This document shows positions 13,539 to 21,556 of a stretch of 31,221 nucleotides of DNA, piece after piece (the stretch's first letter is position 1; every line of letters begins with the position of its first letter). Origin of the DNA: Clostridia bacterium (lineage in GTDB: Bacteria; Bacillota; Clostridia; Oscillospirales; Acutalibacteraceae). The notes under the pieces were generated by a model. The model was not told the origin of the DNA. It saw only the letters and a list, made by a program, of their open reading frames with translations, and searched no databases. The stretch is from assembly GCA_900769375.1 (NCBI GenBank), contig CAAGGN010000124.1, forward strand, positions 1 through 31,221. The letters run 5' to 3'. Position numbers and translations under genes: made by a program.

Positions 13539-16529
13539 TTGCTACAACTTAAAAACATTATTAAGGATTATCCCGCAGGCGACGGTGCAGTTCACGCCCT
13601 CAGGGGAATCGACCTTAATTTCAGAAGCAGCGAATTTGTATCCATTTTAGGCCCATCGGGTTGCGGAAAGACCACTATGCTTAATATCATAGGCGGTCTT
13701 GATAAATACACTGAGGGTGACCTTGTTATTAACGGTCGCTCCACCAAGGAATTCGGCGATAGAGATTGGGACTCCTACCGAAATCACTCGGTTGGCTTCG
13801 TTTTCCAAAGCTATAACCTTATCCCTCATCAGTCGGTTTTGCAGAATGTGGAATTGGCTTTAAGCTTATCGGGCGTTTCCAAATCCGAGCGGAGAAGGAG
13901 AGCTAAAGAGGCCCTTTGCGAAGTTGGACTTTCTGAGCAAATCAATAAAAAGCCCAGTGAAATGTCGGGCGGTCAGATGCAGAGAGTAGCAATAGCCCGA
14001 GCCATTGTTAATAACCCCGATATCATTCTTGCCGATGAGCCCACGGGCGCGCTGGATACCGAAACCAGTGTTCAGGTTATGGAAATTTTGAAGGAAATTT
14101 CCAAAGACCGCCTCGTTATTATGGTTACCCATAACCCCGATCTTGCAAAAACCTATTCCACCCGTATTGTGCGTATGCTCGACGGAGTTATAACCGAGGA
14201 TTCTATGCCACTTAGCGATAAGGAAATAGCGTCAGAGGAGGAAAAGGCGACGGCTAAAACCGAGCTTGACAAGAAGGCCAAAAAGCCCTCTATGTCCATT
14301 TTTACCTCCTTCGCCCTCTCTCTTAAAAACTTAGTTTCAAAAAAAGGCAGAACCCTCCTTACCTCCTTTGCGGGAAGCATCGGTATTATAGGTATCGCTC
14401 TTATTTATGCCGTTTCCCAAGGTACCACCGCTTATATTGACGCTGTGCAGGAGGATACTCTCGCTTCCTATCCTTTGACTATCGAAGAACAGCATACCGA
14501 TATAAATTCTCTCTTTACCGCATTTTTAGGTCAGGCAGAATCCAGCGGCGAACACGAAAAGGACGCGGTTTACCAGAAAGCTATGATGTACGAACTGGTT
14601 AACGCCCTTAATTCCACTAAGGTTAACGAAAATGACCTTAACGCCTTCAAAACATTCATTGAAAAAGAAATGAAGGATAAAGAAAGCGAACTTTACAAGG
14701 CCCTTACCGGCGTCCAGTACACCTACAATACGGATATGCTTGTATACACCAAGAATGTTGACGGCACCATAATCGAATCCGATTCCACCAAGCTTTTGCA
14801 GGAACTCCTTATAGAATATATGGGCATGGATTTATCGCCTATGATGTCTATGAGCCCCCAAAGTCCCGCCTCATCTATGATGACCACCGGAGCTGTTTTA
14901 TGGCAAGAAATGCTTTCAGGCGAGGGCGGTAACACCGTAAACGACGTTCTTAAGAAGCAGTATGACGTGATTTACGGCAAGTGGCCTTCCCGCTATAACG
15001 AAATCGTTTTGGTTGTTGATGAAAATAATGAAATCGACGATATGACCCTTTATGCTTTAGGTCTTAAATCCAAGGAAGATATGGATGCTTTAGCCGAAGC
15101 CGCATTTAATAAGACCAATGTTGAAATCAAGGAAACCAAATGGTCCTACGAAGAAATCTGCGATATGAATTTCAAGGTGGTTTTCCCAAGTAATTGTTAT
15201 ACCTATGATGAAACTACCGATACATTTACCGACCTTCGCAATACGCAGGCAGGTATGAAATACCTTTATGATAACGGTGTTTCCTTGAAGGTTACGGGAA
15301 TCATAAGACCCAACGAGGAAGCCGTTTCCACTATGCTTTCGGGCACTATCGGTTATACCCATCTACTGACCCGTCATATAATCGAAAACTCCAAGGATTC
15401 CGCCGCCGTTAAGGCGCAGCTTGAAAATACACATACCGATATTTTCACAGGGCTTCCCTTCAAAGAAAATACCGGTAATCTCACCGATGACGAAAAGGCG
15501 ACAGAATTTAAAAAGTATATAAAAGAGCTGGGTAATAAGGCCAAGGCCGAGGCATATATCAAAATGATGAGTATTCCTTCAAAGAAGGAAACCGATGCCG
15601 CCGTAAGCGGAATGCTTAAAGGTATGAAGCGCGCCGATATGGAAGCCGCCTTATCGACTGCTTTAGGTCAGCAGATGTCAATGTCTGAAGGAGAAATTAA
15701 AAAATACCTTAAATCCCTTACCGATGAGGATTTAACGGAAATCTTTACACAGATGATGACCGAGCACTATAAAATGCAGTATGCCGAAGGGGTTAAAGCG
15801 CAGCTGTCTGCCCTTCCGGAAGAGCAGCTTTTAATGGGGCTCAACGCCACGCTCCCAACCCTTAATAAAGAGCGACTTGTAGAGCTTTATGACGGTGTTT
15901 TAGAGTTCTCCGATTCAACCTATGAGAGCAATTTGCAGAAACTCGGCTATGTTGATTTAAATACCCCCGCCACCGTTAACCTCTATGCCGCCACCTTCGA
16001 GGATAAGGACGTTATCGAAGAGGTTATCGCAGAATATAACAAAGATAAAGAGGAAATGGAGAAAATCACCTATACCGATTATGTAGGACTTATGATGTCA
16101 TCGGTTACCACCATCATAAACGCCATAACCTATGTACTTATCGCCTTTGTTGCGGTTTCCCTTATCGTTTCTTCCATAATGATAGGCGTTATCACCCTTA
16201 TTTCCGTTCAGGAAAGAACAAAGGAAATCGGTATTCTCAGAGCCATTGGCGCTTCGAAGAAGAACGTTTCAAGTATGTTTAACGCCGAAACGGTTATGAT
16301 CGGCTTCGCCGCAGGACTTACGGGCGTCCTCGTAACCTATCTTTTATGCATACCCATAAACGCAATTCTTAATTACTTTACGGGTATTGCAAATCTTAAA
16401 GCAATTTTGCCCCTGCCCGTTGCGATTATTCTTATTGCCATAAGCGTAATTTTAACCCTCTTTGCAGGTATAATTCCTTCAAAGAGCGCCGCCAAAAAAG
16501 ACCCCGTAGTAGCGCTTAGAAGTGAATAA
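13539..16529 (+). CDS. MacB-like ABC transporter, fused ATPase and FtsX-type permease
   Basis: This 996-aa protein starts with a MacB/LolD-type ATPase: Walker A GPSGCGKTT (about 38-46), Q-loop FQSYNLIP, signature SGGQMQRVAIARA, Walker B ILADEPTGALD and H-loop MVTHN. A membrane helix (TLLTSFAGSIGIIGIALIY, about 285-305) follows, then a large extracellular domain of more than 500 residues, and three C-terminal helices of the FtsX family. Proteins of this type act as mechanotransmitters or export peptides and antibiotics in Firmicutes. The start is taken as TTG 13539 because AAAGGCGG ends 7 bp before it; the longer frame from 13518 places that site inside the coding sequence. No partner genes are adjacent. 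Confidence 0.88.
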   Translation: MLQLKNIIKDYPAGDGAVHALRGIDLNFRSSEFVSILGPSGCGKTTMLNIIGGLDKYTEGDLVINGRSTKEFGDRDWDSYRNHSVGFVFQSYNLIPHQSVLQNVELALSLSGVSKSERRRRAKEALCEVGLSEQINKKPSEMSGGQMQRVAIARAIVNNPDIILADEPTGALDTETSVQVMEILKEISKDRLVIMVTHNPDLAKTYSTRIVRMLDGVITEDSMPLSDKEIASEEEKATAKTELDKKAKKPSMSIFTSFALSLKNLVSKKGRTLLTSFAGSIGIIGIALIYAVSQGTTAYIDAVQEDTLASYPLTIEEQHTDINSLFTAFLGQAESSGEHEKDAVYQKAMMYELVNALNSTKVNENDLNAFKTFIEKEMKDKESELYKALTGVQYTYNTDMLVYTKNVDGTIIESDSTKLLQELLIEYMGMDLSPMMSMSPQSPASSMMTTGAVLWQEMLSGEGGNTVNDVLKKQYDVIYGKWPSRYNEIVLVVDENNEIDDMTLYALGLKSKEDMDALAEAAFNKTNVEIKETKWSYEEICDMNFKVVFPSNCYTYDETTDTFTDLRNTQAGMKYLYDNGVSLKVTGIIRPNEEAVSTMLSGTIGYTHLLTRHIIENSKDSAAVKAQLENTHTDIFTGLPFKENTGNLTDDEKATEFKKYIKELGNKAKAEAYIKMMSIPSKKETDAAVSGMLKGMKRADMEAALSTALGQQMSMSEGEIKKYLKSLTDEDLTEIFTQMMTEHYKMQYAEGVKAQLSALPEEQLLMGLNATLPTLNKERLVELYDGVLEFSDSTYESNLQKLGYVDLNTPATVNLYAATFEDKDVIEEVIAEYNKDKEEMEKITYTDYVGLMMSSVTTIINAITYVLIAFVAVSLIVSSIMIGVITLISVQERTKEIGILRAIGASKKNVSSMFNAETVMIGFAAGLTGVLVTYLLCIPINAILNYFTGIANLKAILPLPVAIILIAISVILTLFAGIIPSKSAAKKDPVVALRSE

Positions 16530-16534
16530 AATTT

Positions 16535-16568
16535 TGTAGGGGACGATGCCCACATCGTCCCTTTTTTT
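16535..16568 (+). repeat. Dispersed TGTAGGG-edge hairpin, copy C, doubling as a terminator
   Basis: TGTAGGGGACGATG and CATCGTCCC give a 9-bp stem with a CCCA loop, directly followed by seven T residues. It sits just after the ABC transporter stop codon and is well placed to terminate it. It faces copy D (16583-16610) in opposite orientation. Confidence 0.65.
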
Positions 16569-16582
16569 ATTTTAAAATTATT

Positions 16583-16610
16583 CGGGCGGATGTAGGCATC
16601 CGCCCCTACA
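16583..16610. repeat. Dispersed TGTAGGG-edge hairpin, copy D
   Basis: GGGCGGATG and CATCCGCCC form a 9-bp stem around TAGG, followed by CTACA. It is the mirror-image partner of copy C, with the same stem and loop lengths but a different stem sequence. Confidence 0.6.
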
Positions 16611-16624
16611 AAAATTGATATATG

Positions 16625-16661
16625 CAAAAACGGTGTGCAGATTTTCTGCACACCGTTTATT
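16625..16661. terminator. Bidirectional terminator between the ABC and EamA genes
   Basis: AAACGGTGTGCAGA and TCTGCACACCGTTT form a 14-bp perfect stem with a 3-nt loop, T-rich on both flanks. It abuts the EamA stop codon. Confidence 0.8.
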
Positions 16662-17584
16662 TATGCTTTTTTCTTAATTATTTCGGGGAGTTGGGCGATG
16701 ATTATGGCGGCGAAGACAAGGGCGCAACCTAAAAATTCTCTGCCGCTCATTATATCCCCCGCTATAATCCAACCGCCGAGGGCGGCGAAAACGCTTTCCA
16801 AGCTCATGGAAATGGATGCAACTGCCGGCTCGGCATAGCGTTGACCTATTATTTGCAAGGTATAGGCAACGCCGCTTGACATTATGCCAAGGTATGCAAT
16901 TTGAGGTGCGGCGGCAAGGATATTTTCTACCCTGAATCCACCTTTTTCAAATATGAGGGATAGAATAAGAGATAAAATTCCGCAAACCATAAACTGCATA
17001 AAGGAAAGTCGCACTCCGTCTACCCTGTCGCCTATGCTATCAACCGTAATAATATGGAAGGTGAAGCAGAAGGCGCAGCAGAGCATCAATATATCTCCAA
17101 GGTAAATTCCCGAAAAGCCCTCTGACATACAAAGGAAATATGTACCTATAAGGGCAACCGCTACGCCGCCCCAGATAATAGGCGATGCTTTTTTCTTAAA
17201 AAAGAGGGCAACAACGGGCACTAAAACCACATAAATCGCCGTTAAAAATCCGCCTCTTGCCGATGCGGCTACCCCTTCGGGATAGACGGTCAGTCCCGCT
17301 TGTTGAAAATTAACCGAAATCGTCAACAGAACTCCGCAAATAAGACCGCCTATAAGGGTGATTCTTCGGTTTTCCTTATTTTCGGGAATAAATTTTTCCT
17401 TGGTTATCAAACATTTTATCCATAAAATTATTAAAAGAATTGCGGCGCCCAAAAATGACCTTAAGCAGTTAAAGGCGAAGGGCGGAATATGGGCGGCGGC
17501 ATCGCTTTGGGCAACAAAGGCAAGTCCCCAGATAAGCGCCGCAAGGCAGAGAATAGCGCTGCCCTTAAGGTTATTTCTTTTCAT
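16661..17584 (-). CDS. EamA/DMT-family transporter
   Basis: This 307-aa protein has about ten membrane helices in two EamA repeats (first starting AILCLAALIWGLAFVAQ, second near LGDILMLCCAFCFTFHIITVDS). EamA proteins of the drug/metabolite superfamily export amino acids, metabolites or drugs; the substrate is not predictable here. The ATG at 17584 lies inside the tex gene, overlapping its 3' end by 14 nt, so translation is probably coupled to tex. A weak GAGAAG element precedes the start. Confidence 0.9.
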   Translation of the reverse strand: MKRNNLKGSAILCLAALIWGLAFVAQSDAAAHIPPFAFNCLRSFLGAAILLIILWIKCLITKEKFIPENKENRRITLIGGLICGVLLTISVNFQQAGLTVYPEGVAASARGGFLTAIYVVLVPVVALFFKKKASPIIWGGVAVALIGTYFLCMSEGFSGIYLGDILMLCCAFCFTFHIITVDSIGDRVDGVRLSFMQFMVCGILSLILSLIFEKGGFRVENILAAAPQIAYLGIMSSGVAYTLQIIGQRYAEPAVASISMSLESVFAALGGWIIAGDIMSGREFLGCALVFAAIIIAQLPEIIKKKA

Positions 17585-19739
17585 TTTCTAACTTCTCTTT
17601 TCGCATAGTGAGTGAAATTCGGTTTTTGCTTATATCGGTATCGAGTACCCAAACGGTTACCACATCTCCGACCTTAAGCGCTTCGCTTGGGTGCTTAATA
17701 AACTTATTAGTAATCTGGGAGATATGAACAAGGCCGTCCTGATGGACGCCGATATCTATAAACGCGCCGAAATCTATAACGTTTCTGACCGTTCCCGTAA
17801 GCTCCATACCACGCTTTAAATCCTCGATGGACATAACATCGTGACGGAGAAGGGGCGGGGGTAATTCGTCACGGGGGTCGCGACCCGGTTTTCCGAGTTC
17901 GGAAACAATATCTTTAAGGGTGGGAACGCCGATTTGGAGGCGCTTTGCAACATTTTCTTCGCCCAAAGTTTCTACCCTTTCGGCAAGCTCCTTAACATTC
18001 CCCTTTTTAACGTCCTCATCCGTATATCCGCAAAGGGTTAAAAGGGCCTTGGCTGCCTTATAGCTTTCGGGGTGAACGGCGGTATTATCAAGGACATTTT
18101 TTCCGTCCGTAATTCTCAAAAATCCCGCGCACTGCTCGAAGGCCTTGGGGCCGAGTTTGGATACCTTTTTAAGTTCTCCGCTCTCGGTGAAAACGCCGTT
18201 TTCTTCGCGGTATGCCACGATGTTTTTAGCAACCGCTCCGCTAATTCCCGCAACTCGCGATAAAAGCTGAACAGAAGCGGTATTAAGGTCAACTCCAACC
18301 GAGTTTACGCAGGTTTCCACAACGCCGTCAAGAGCGGATGCGAGTTCCTTTTCGGGCATATCGTGCTGATACTGACCGACACCTATGGCCTTGGGGTCGA
18401 TTTTAACGAGTTCCGCCAATGGATCCTGCATTCTGCGGGCAATGGAAACGGCGCTGCGAAGAGAAACATCGTACTCGGGAAACTCTTCTGCCGCAAGCTT
18501 GGAAGCGGAATAAACACTTGCTCCCGCCTCACTTACTACCATATAGGAAACGCCCGTAGCAAGTTCTTTAATAACCTCGGCGGCGAAAACCTCGGTTTCG
18601 TGACTTGCGGTACCGTTGCCGATAGCAAAGGTGCGAACATCATACTTTTTAACGAGATTTTTTATAACCGCTTTGGCTTCTTCAATTTTACTATGGGGCG
18701 GGGCGGGATAGATAACGCCCGTATCCAAAACCTTGCCCGTTCCGTCTACAACTGCCACCTTGCAACCCGTTCTGTAACCGGGGTCAAGACCGATAGTTAC
18801 GCTATTTTTAACGGGGGGTTGCATTAAAAGTTGACGAAGATTAGTAGAGAAAACCTTGATTGCCGATTCACTGGCTTTTGCGGTGAGTTCGTTTCTCATT
18901 TCTCTTTCTATTGAGGGGAAAATAAGGCGGGTATAGGCATCCTCTGCCGCCTCTTTTACATAGGCAGTAGCGGGCGAGCCCTCTTTGATATGGTTTTTAG
19001 AGATAATAAACATGGCTTTTTCTCTATCAAAATCCACCGACACCTTAAGAAAATCTTCCTTTTCGCCTCGGTTTACGGCAAGAATTCTATGGGAAGGAAT
19101 TTTGGAAAGGGGCTCAGTATAATCGGCGTACATTTCATAAACGCCCAAATCCTCTTTATCTCCCTTAACAACGAGGTTTCCGTGAGCCATACAAACAAAG
19201 CGCATACGCTTTCTTATATCCGCGTCATCGGAAATAATTTCGGCAATAATATCCTTAGCGCCCGCAATGGCTTCTTCTACCGTGTTTACGCCGAGTTCTT
19301 CGTTTATATATTCCTCTGCCGCCTTTTCGATATCGGGGCCGTCGGGCTCTTGGGCGTAAATGAGTTCTGCCAAAGGAGAAAGTCCTTTTTCCTTTGCCAC
19401 CGATGCTCTGGTTTTACGCTTTTTCTTAAAGGGGCGATAGAGGTCATCAAGCTCCGTAAGTGTTACGGCGGCGTCAATAGCGGCAGATAATTCCTCTGTT
19501 AGTGCGCCCTGCTCCTCAATAGCGGCCTTTATCTTTTCCCTCGTTTCGTCCATATTACGAAGATAGTTAAGACGGTCAAAAAGCTCTCTTAAAACCTGGT
19601 CGTCAAGAGAGCCCGTCATTTCCTTGCGGTAACGGGCGATAAAGGGTATGGTATTATCCTCATCAATGAGCTTTACAGTGTTTTCTACCTGCCAAGGTTT
19701 CAGAGAAAACTCGGCGGTTAATTTTTCTATTACGGTCAT
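17571..19739 (-). CDS. tex: Tex-family RNA-binding transcription accessory protein
   Basis: This 722-aa protein shows the full Tex architecture: an N-terminal helical region (MTVIEKLTAEFSLKPWQV), a YqgF/RNase H-like domain (TIGLDPGYRTGCKVAVVDGT, about residues 318-337), tandem helix-hairpin-helix motifs (NSVGVDLNTAS ... LLSRVAGISGAVAKNIVAYR) and a C-terminal S1 domain (GTVRNVIDFGAFIDIGVHQD). Tex binds nucleic acid and influences transcription, and is near-universal in Firmicutes as a single housekeeping copy. GGAGAG precedes the ATG at 19739. Confidence 0.95.
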   Translation of the reverse strand: MTVIEKLTAEFSLKPWQVENTVKLIDEDNTIPFIARYRKEMTGSLDDQVLRELFDRLNYLRNMDETREKIKAAIEEQGALTEELSAAIDAAVTLTELDDLYRPFKKKRKTRASVAKEKGLSPLAELIYAQEPDGPDIEKAAEEYINEELGVNTVEEAIAGAKDIIAEIISDDADIRKRMRFVCMAHGNLVVKGDKEDLGVYEMYADYTEPLSKIPSHRILAVNRGEKEDFLKVSVDFDREKAMFIISKNHIKEGSPATAYVKEAAEDAYTRLIFPSIEREMRNELTAKASESAIKVFSTNLRQLLMQPPVKNSVTIGLDPGYRTGCKVAVVDGTGKVLDTGVIYPAPPHSKIEEAKAVIKNLVKKYDVRTFAIGNGTASHETEVFAAEVIKELATGVSYMVVSEAGASVYSASKLAAEEFPEYDVSLRSAVSIARRMQDPLAELVKIDPKAIGVGQYQHDMPEKELASALDGVVETCVNSVGVDLNTASVQLLSRVAGISGAVAKNIVAYREENGVFTESGELKKVSKLGPKAFEQCAGFLRITDGKNVLDNTAVHPESYKAAKALLTLCGYTDEDVKKGNVKELAERVETLGEENVAKRLQIGVPTLKDIVSELGKPGRDPRDELPPPLLRHDVMSIEDLKRGMELTGTVRNVIDFGAFIDIGVHQDGLVHISQITNKFIKHPSEALKVGDVVTVWVLDTDISKNRISLTMRKEKLENEKK

Positions 19740-19770
19740 ATTTCACTCTCCGAAAAAACGATATACGGAG

Positions 19771-19799
19771 ATTATATCACAAAAATCTCCTCGCGTAAA
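19771..19799 (-). promoter_or_regulatory. Promoter of tex-EamA
   Basis: On the minus strand TTTACG (19799-19794) and TATAAT (19776-19771) are 17 bp apart. The -10 lies between the short inverted repeats GGAGATT and AATCTCC (19767-19790), which could bind a regulator or be incidental. Confidence 0.55.
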
Positions 19800-19821
19800 T
19801 AATAATTTATATAATACTATA

Positions 19822-19850
19822 TTGATTTTTGGTAAATTTTGAGTTATACT
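19822..19850 (+). promoter_or_regulatory. Promoter of the suf-rhamnose gene array
   Basis: TTGATT at 19822-19827 and TATACT at 19845-19850 are separated by 17 bp, about 45 bp upstream of sufC. It is the only clear promoter I find before rfbC, about 6.7 kb downstream. Confidence 0.65.
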
Positions 19851-19895
19851 TTAGTTTAGGTATCTCTGCTTATTTTCCCAACACGGAGGTTTAAT

Positions 19896-20633
19896 GTGTT
19901 AGAACTTAAAAATGTCTCCTTCCGCGCCGAAAACGAGGACGGAGTAAAGGAAATTTTAAAAAATATTTCACTTAAAATAGATGATGGCTTTGTTGCCATA
20001 ACAGGACCCAACGGCGGCGGTAAATCTACCCTTGCTAAAATCATTGCAGGTATCATCACTCCCACCGAAGGTCAGATTTTACTCGACGGCGAGGATATAA
20101 CCAACCTTTCCATAACCGAAAGAGCTAAAAGAGGTATATCCTTTGCTTTTCAGCAGCCCGTTCGCTTCAAGGGTATCACCGTTGGCGACCTTATAAAGCT
20201 TGCGGCGGGTAAGGATATAGACATTGGCGAATGCTGCGATTATCTTTCCCAGGTAGGTCTTTGCGCAAGAGATTATATAAACCGCGAGGTTGACGCTTCC
20301 CTTTCAGGCGGCGAACTTAAAAGAATTGAGATTGCCACAGTTCTCGCCAGAGGCAGTAAGGTATCCCTTTTTGATGAGCCCGAAGCAGGTATCGACCTTT
20401 GGAGCTTTGGCAACCTTATCAATGTTTTTGAGCGCCTCCACGAAACCAACGGCGGCTCTATAATCATCATTTCCCACCAAGAGCGAATTTTAAATATTGC
20501 AGATAACGTAGTTGTTATCGCGGCGGGAAATCTTAAGGCCTATGGACCTAAGGACGACATTCTCCCCGAGCTTTTAGGGGTTACCGCCTCTGCTTGCAGT
20601 GTGCTTACCGAAAATATGAAGGAGGCGGACTGA
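19896..20633 (+). CDS. sufC: SufC, Fe-S cluster assembly ATPase
   Basis: This 245-aa ABC-type ATPase powers the SufB-type scaffold during iron-sulfur cluster assembly. Walker A (GPNGGGKST, 37-45), Q-loop (AFQQPVRFKG), signature (LSGGELKRIEIA, from 136) and Walker B (LFDEPEAGIDLWS, from 158) are intact and SufC-like. The start is GTG 19896 behind GGAGGT. An out-of-frame ATG (19894) overlaps it by one base and reaches a stop after two codons (ATG TGT TAG), a possible translation-tuning arrangement. It overlaps sufB by 1 nt. Confidence 0.93.
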   Translation: MLELKNVSFRAENEDGVKEILKNISLKIDDGFVAITGPNGGGKSTLAKIIAGIITPTEGQILLDGEDITNLSITERAKRGISFAFQQPVRFKGITVGDLIKLAAGKDIDIGECCDYLSQVGLCARDYINREVDASLSGGELKRIEIATVLARGSKVSLFDEPEAGIDLWSFGNLINVFERLHETNGGSIIIISHQERILNIADNVVVIAAGNLKAYGPKDDILPELLGVTASACSVLTENMKEAD

Positions 20634-21556
20634 TGAATATTACCAATATTGAAAAAGACCTCTTAAAGATTATTGCAGATATGGACGGTACCCCCACGGG
20701 CGCCTTCAATATCCGCGCTAACGGCGCTCTTGCAGAACGAAAAGTTACCGAAAATATTGATATTAAGAATAAAGAAGACGGCAAGGGAATTATAGTTACC
20801 GTCCGTCCCAATACCAAGGGCGAAACGGTGCATATTCCCGTAGTTGTAAACGCTACCGATTTCACCGATTTGGTTTATAATGACTTTATAATCGGCGAAA
20901 ATGCCGATATTACCATTATGGCGGGTTGCGGAATCCATAACTGCGGCGAGGGCGACTCGGGTCACGACGGAATTCATACCTTCTTCGTTGGCAAAAACGC
21001 CAAGATCAAGTATATCGAGCGCCACTATGGCGAAGGCGACGGCTCAGGCAAAAATATTATGAACCCCACCACCGTCATAAATATCGCCGAGGGCGGATAT
21101 ATGGAAATGGAAACCACTCAGATTAAGGGTATCGATTCCACCAACCGTATTACCACCGCTAATCTCGATAGCGATGCTACCTTGGTTATCAAGGAAAAGC
21201 TTATGACCCACGGGGTGCAGCGAGCCGATACGGATTTCACCGTAAATCTTAACGGCGAGGGCTCGGGAGCTAATGTTATTTCCCGTTCGGTTGCTAAGGA
21301 CAAGTCCTTCCAGATGTTTAAGTCCAATATTAACGGCAACGCCCTTTGCTCAGGTCATACCGAGTGCGACGCCATTATTATGGATGAAGCCAAGGTTTGC
21401 GCCATACCCGAAATAAACGCAAACCATATTGACGCTTCTCTTATCCACGAGGCCGCCATCGGTAAAATCGCAGGCGAACAACTTACAAAGCTTATGACCT
21501 TGGGCCTTACCGAGCAAGAGGCAGAGGAACAGATAGTAAACGGATTTTTGAAATAA
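20633..21556 (+). CDS. sufB: Single short SufB/SufD-family scaffold protein
   Basis: This 307-aa SufBD-family protein is the only SufB/D homolog beside sufC and is much shorter than classical SufB (about 480 aa). The family C-terminus is present: CSGHTECDAIIMDEA, then IPEINANHIDASLIHEAAIGKI with the H272-E273 pair; cysteines at 239, 245 and 256 are candidate cluster ligands. This matches the two-gene SUF-like minimal (SMS, SmsCB) systems known from many anaerobes. The ATG at 20633 overlaps the sufC stop (TGATG) behind GGAGGCGG, and its own stop overlaps the next start. SufS, SufU and SufD are absent from the window. Confidence 0.88.
   Translation: MNITNIEKDLLKIIADMDGTPTGAFNIRANGALAERKVTENIDIKNKEDGKGIIVTVRPNTKGETVHIPVVVNATDFTDLVYNDFIIGENADITIMAGCGIHNCGEGDSGHDGIHTFFVGKNAKIKYIERHYGEGDGSGKNIMNPTTVINIAEGGYMEMETTQIKGIDSTNRITTANLDSDATLVIKEKLMTHGVQRADTDFTVNLNGEGSGANVISRSVAKDKSFQMFKSNINGNALCSGHTECDAIIMDEAKVCAIPEINANHIDASLIHEAAIGKIAGEQLTKLMTLGLTEQEAEEQIVNGFLK

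Noticed and set aside
16373..16651. 92-aa minus-strand frame across the paired hairpins C and D
   Set aside because: It translates through two hairpins and the 3' end of the ABC gene; the coding look arises from the repeat sequence.
18363..18827. 154-aa and neighbouring plus-strand frames opposite tex
   Set aside because: They are antisense shadows of the strongly conserved tex coding sequence.
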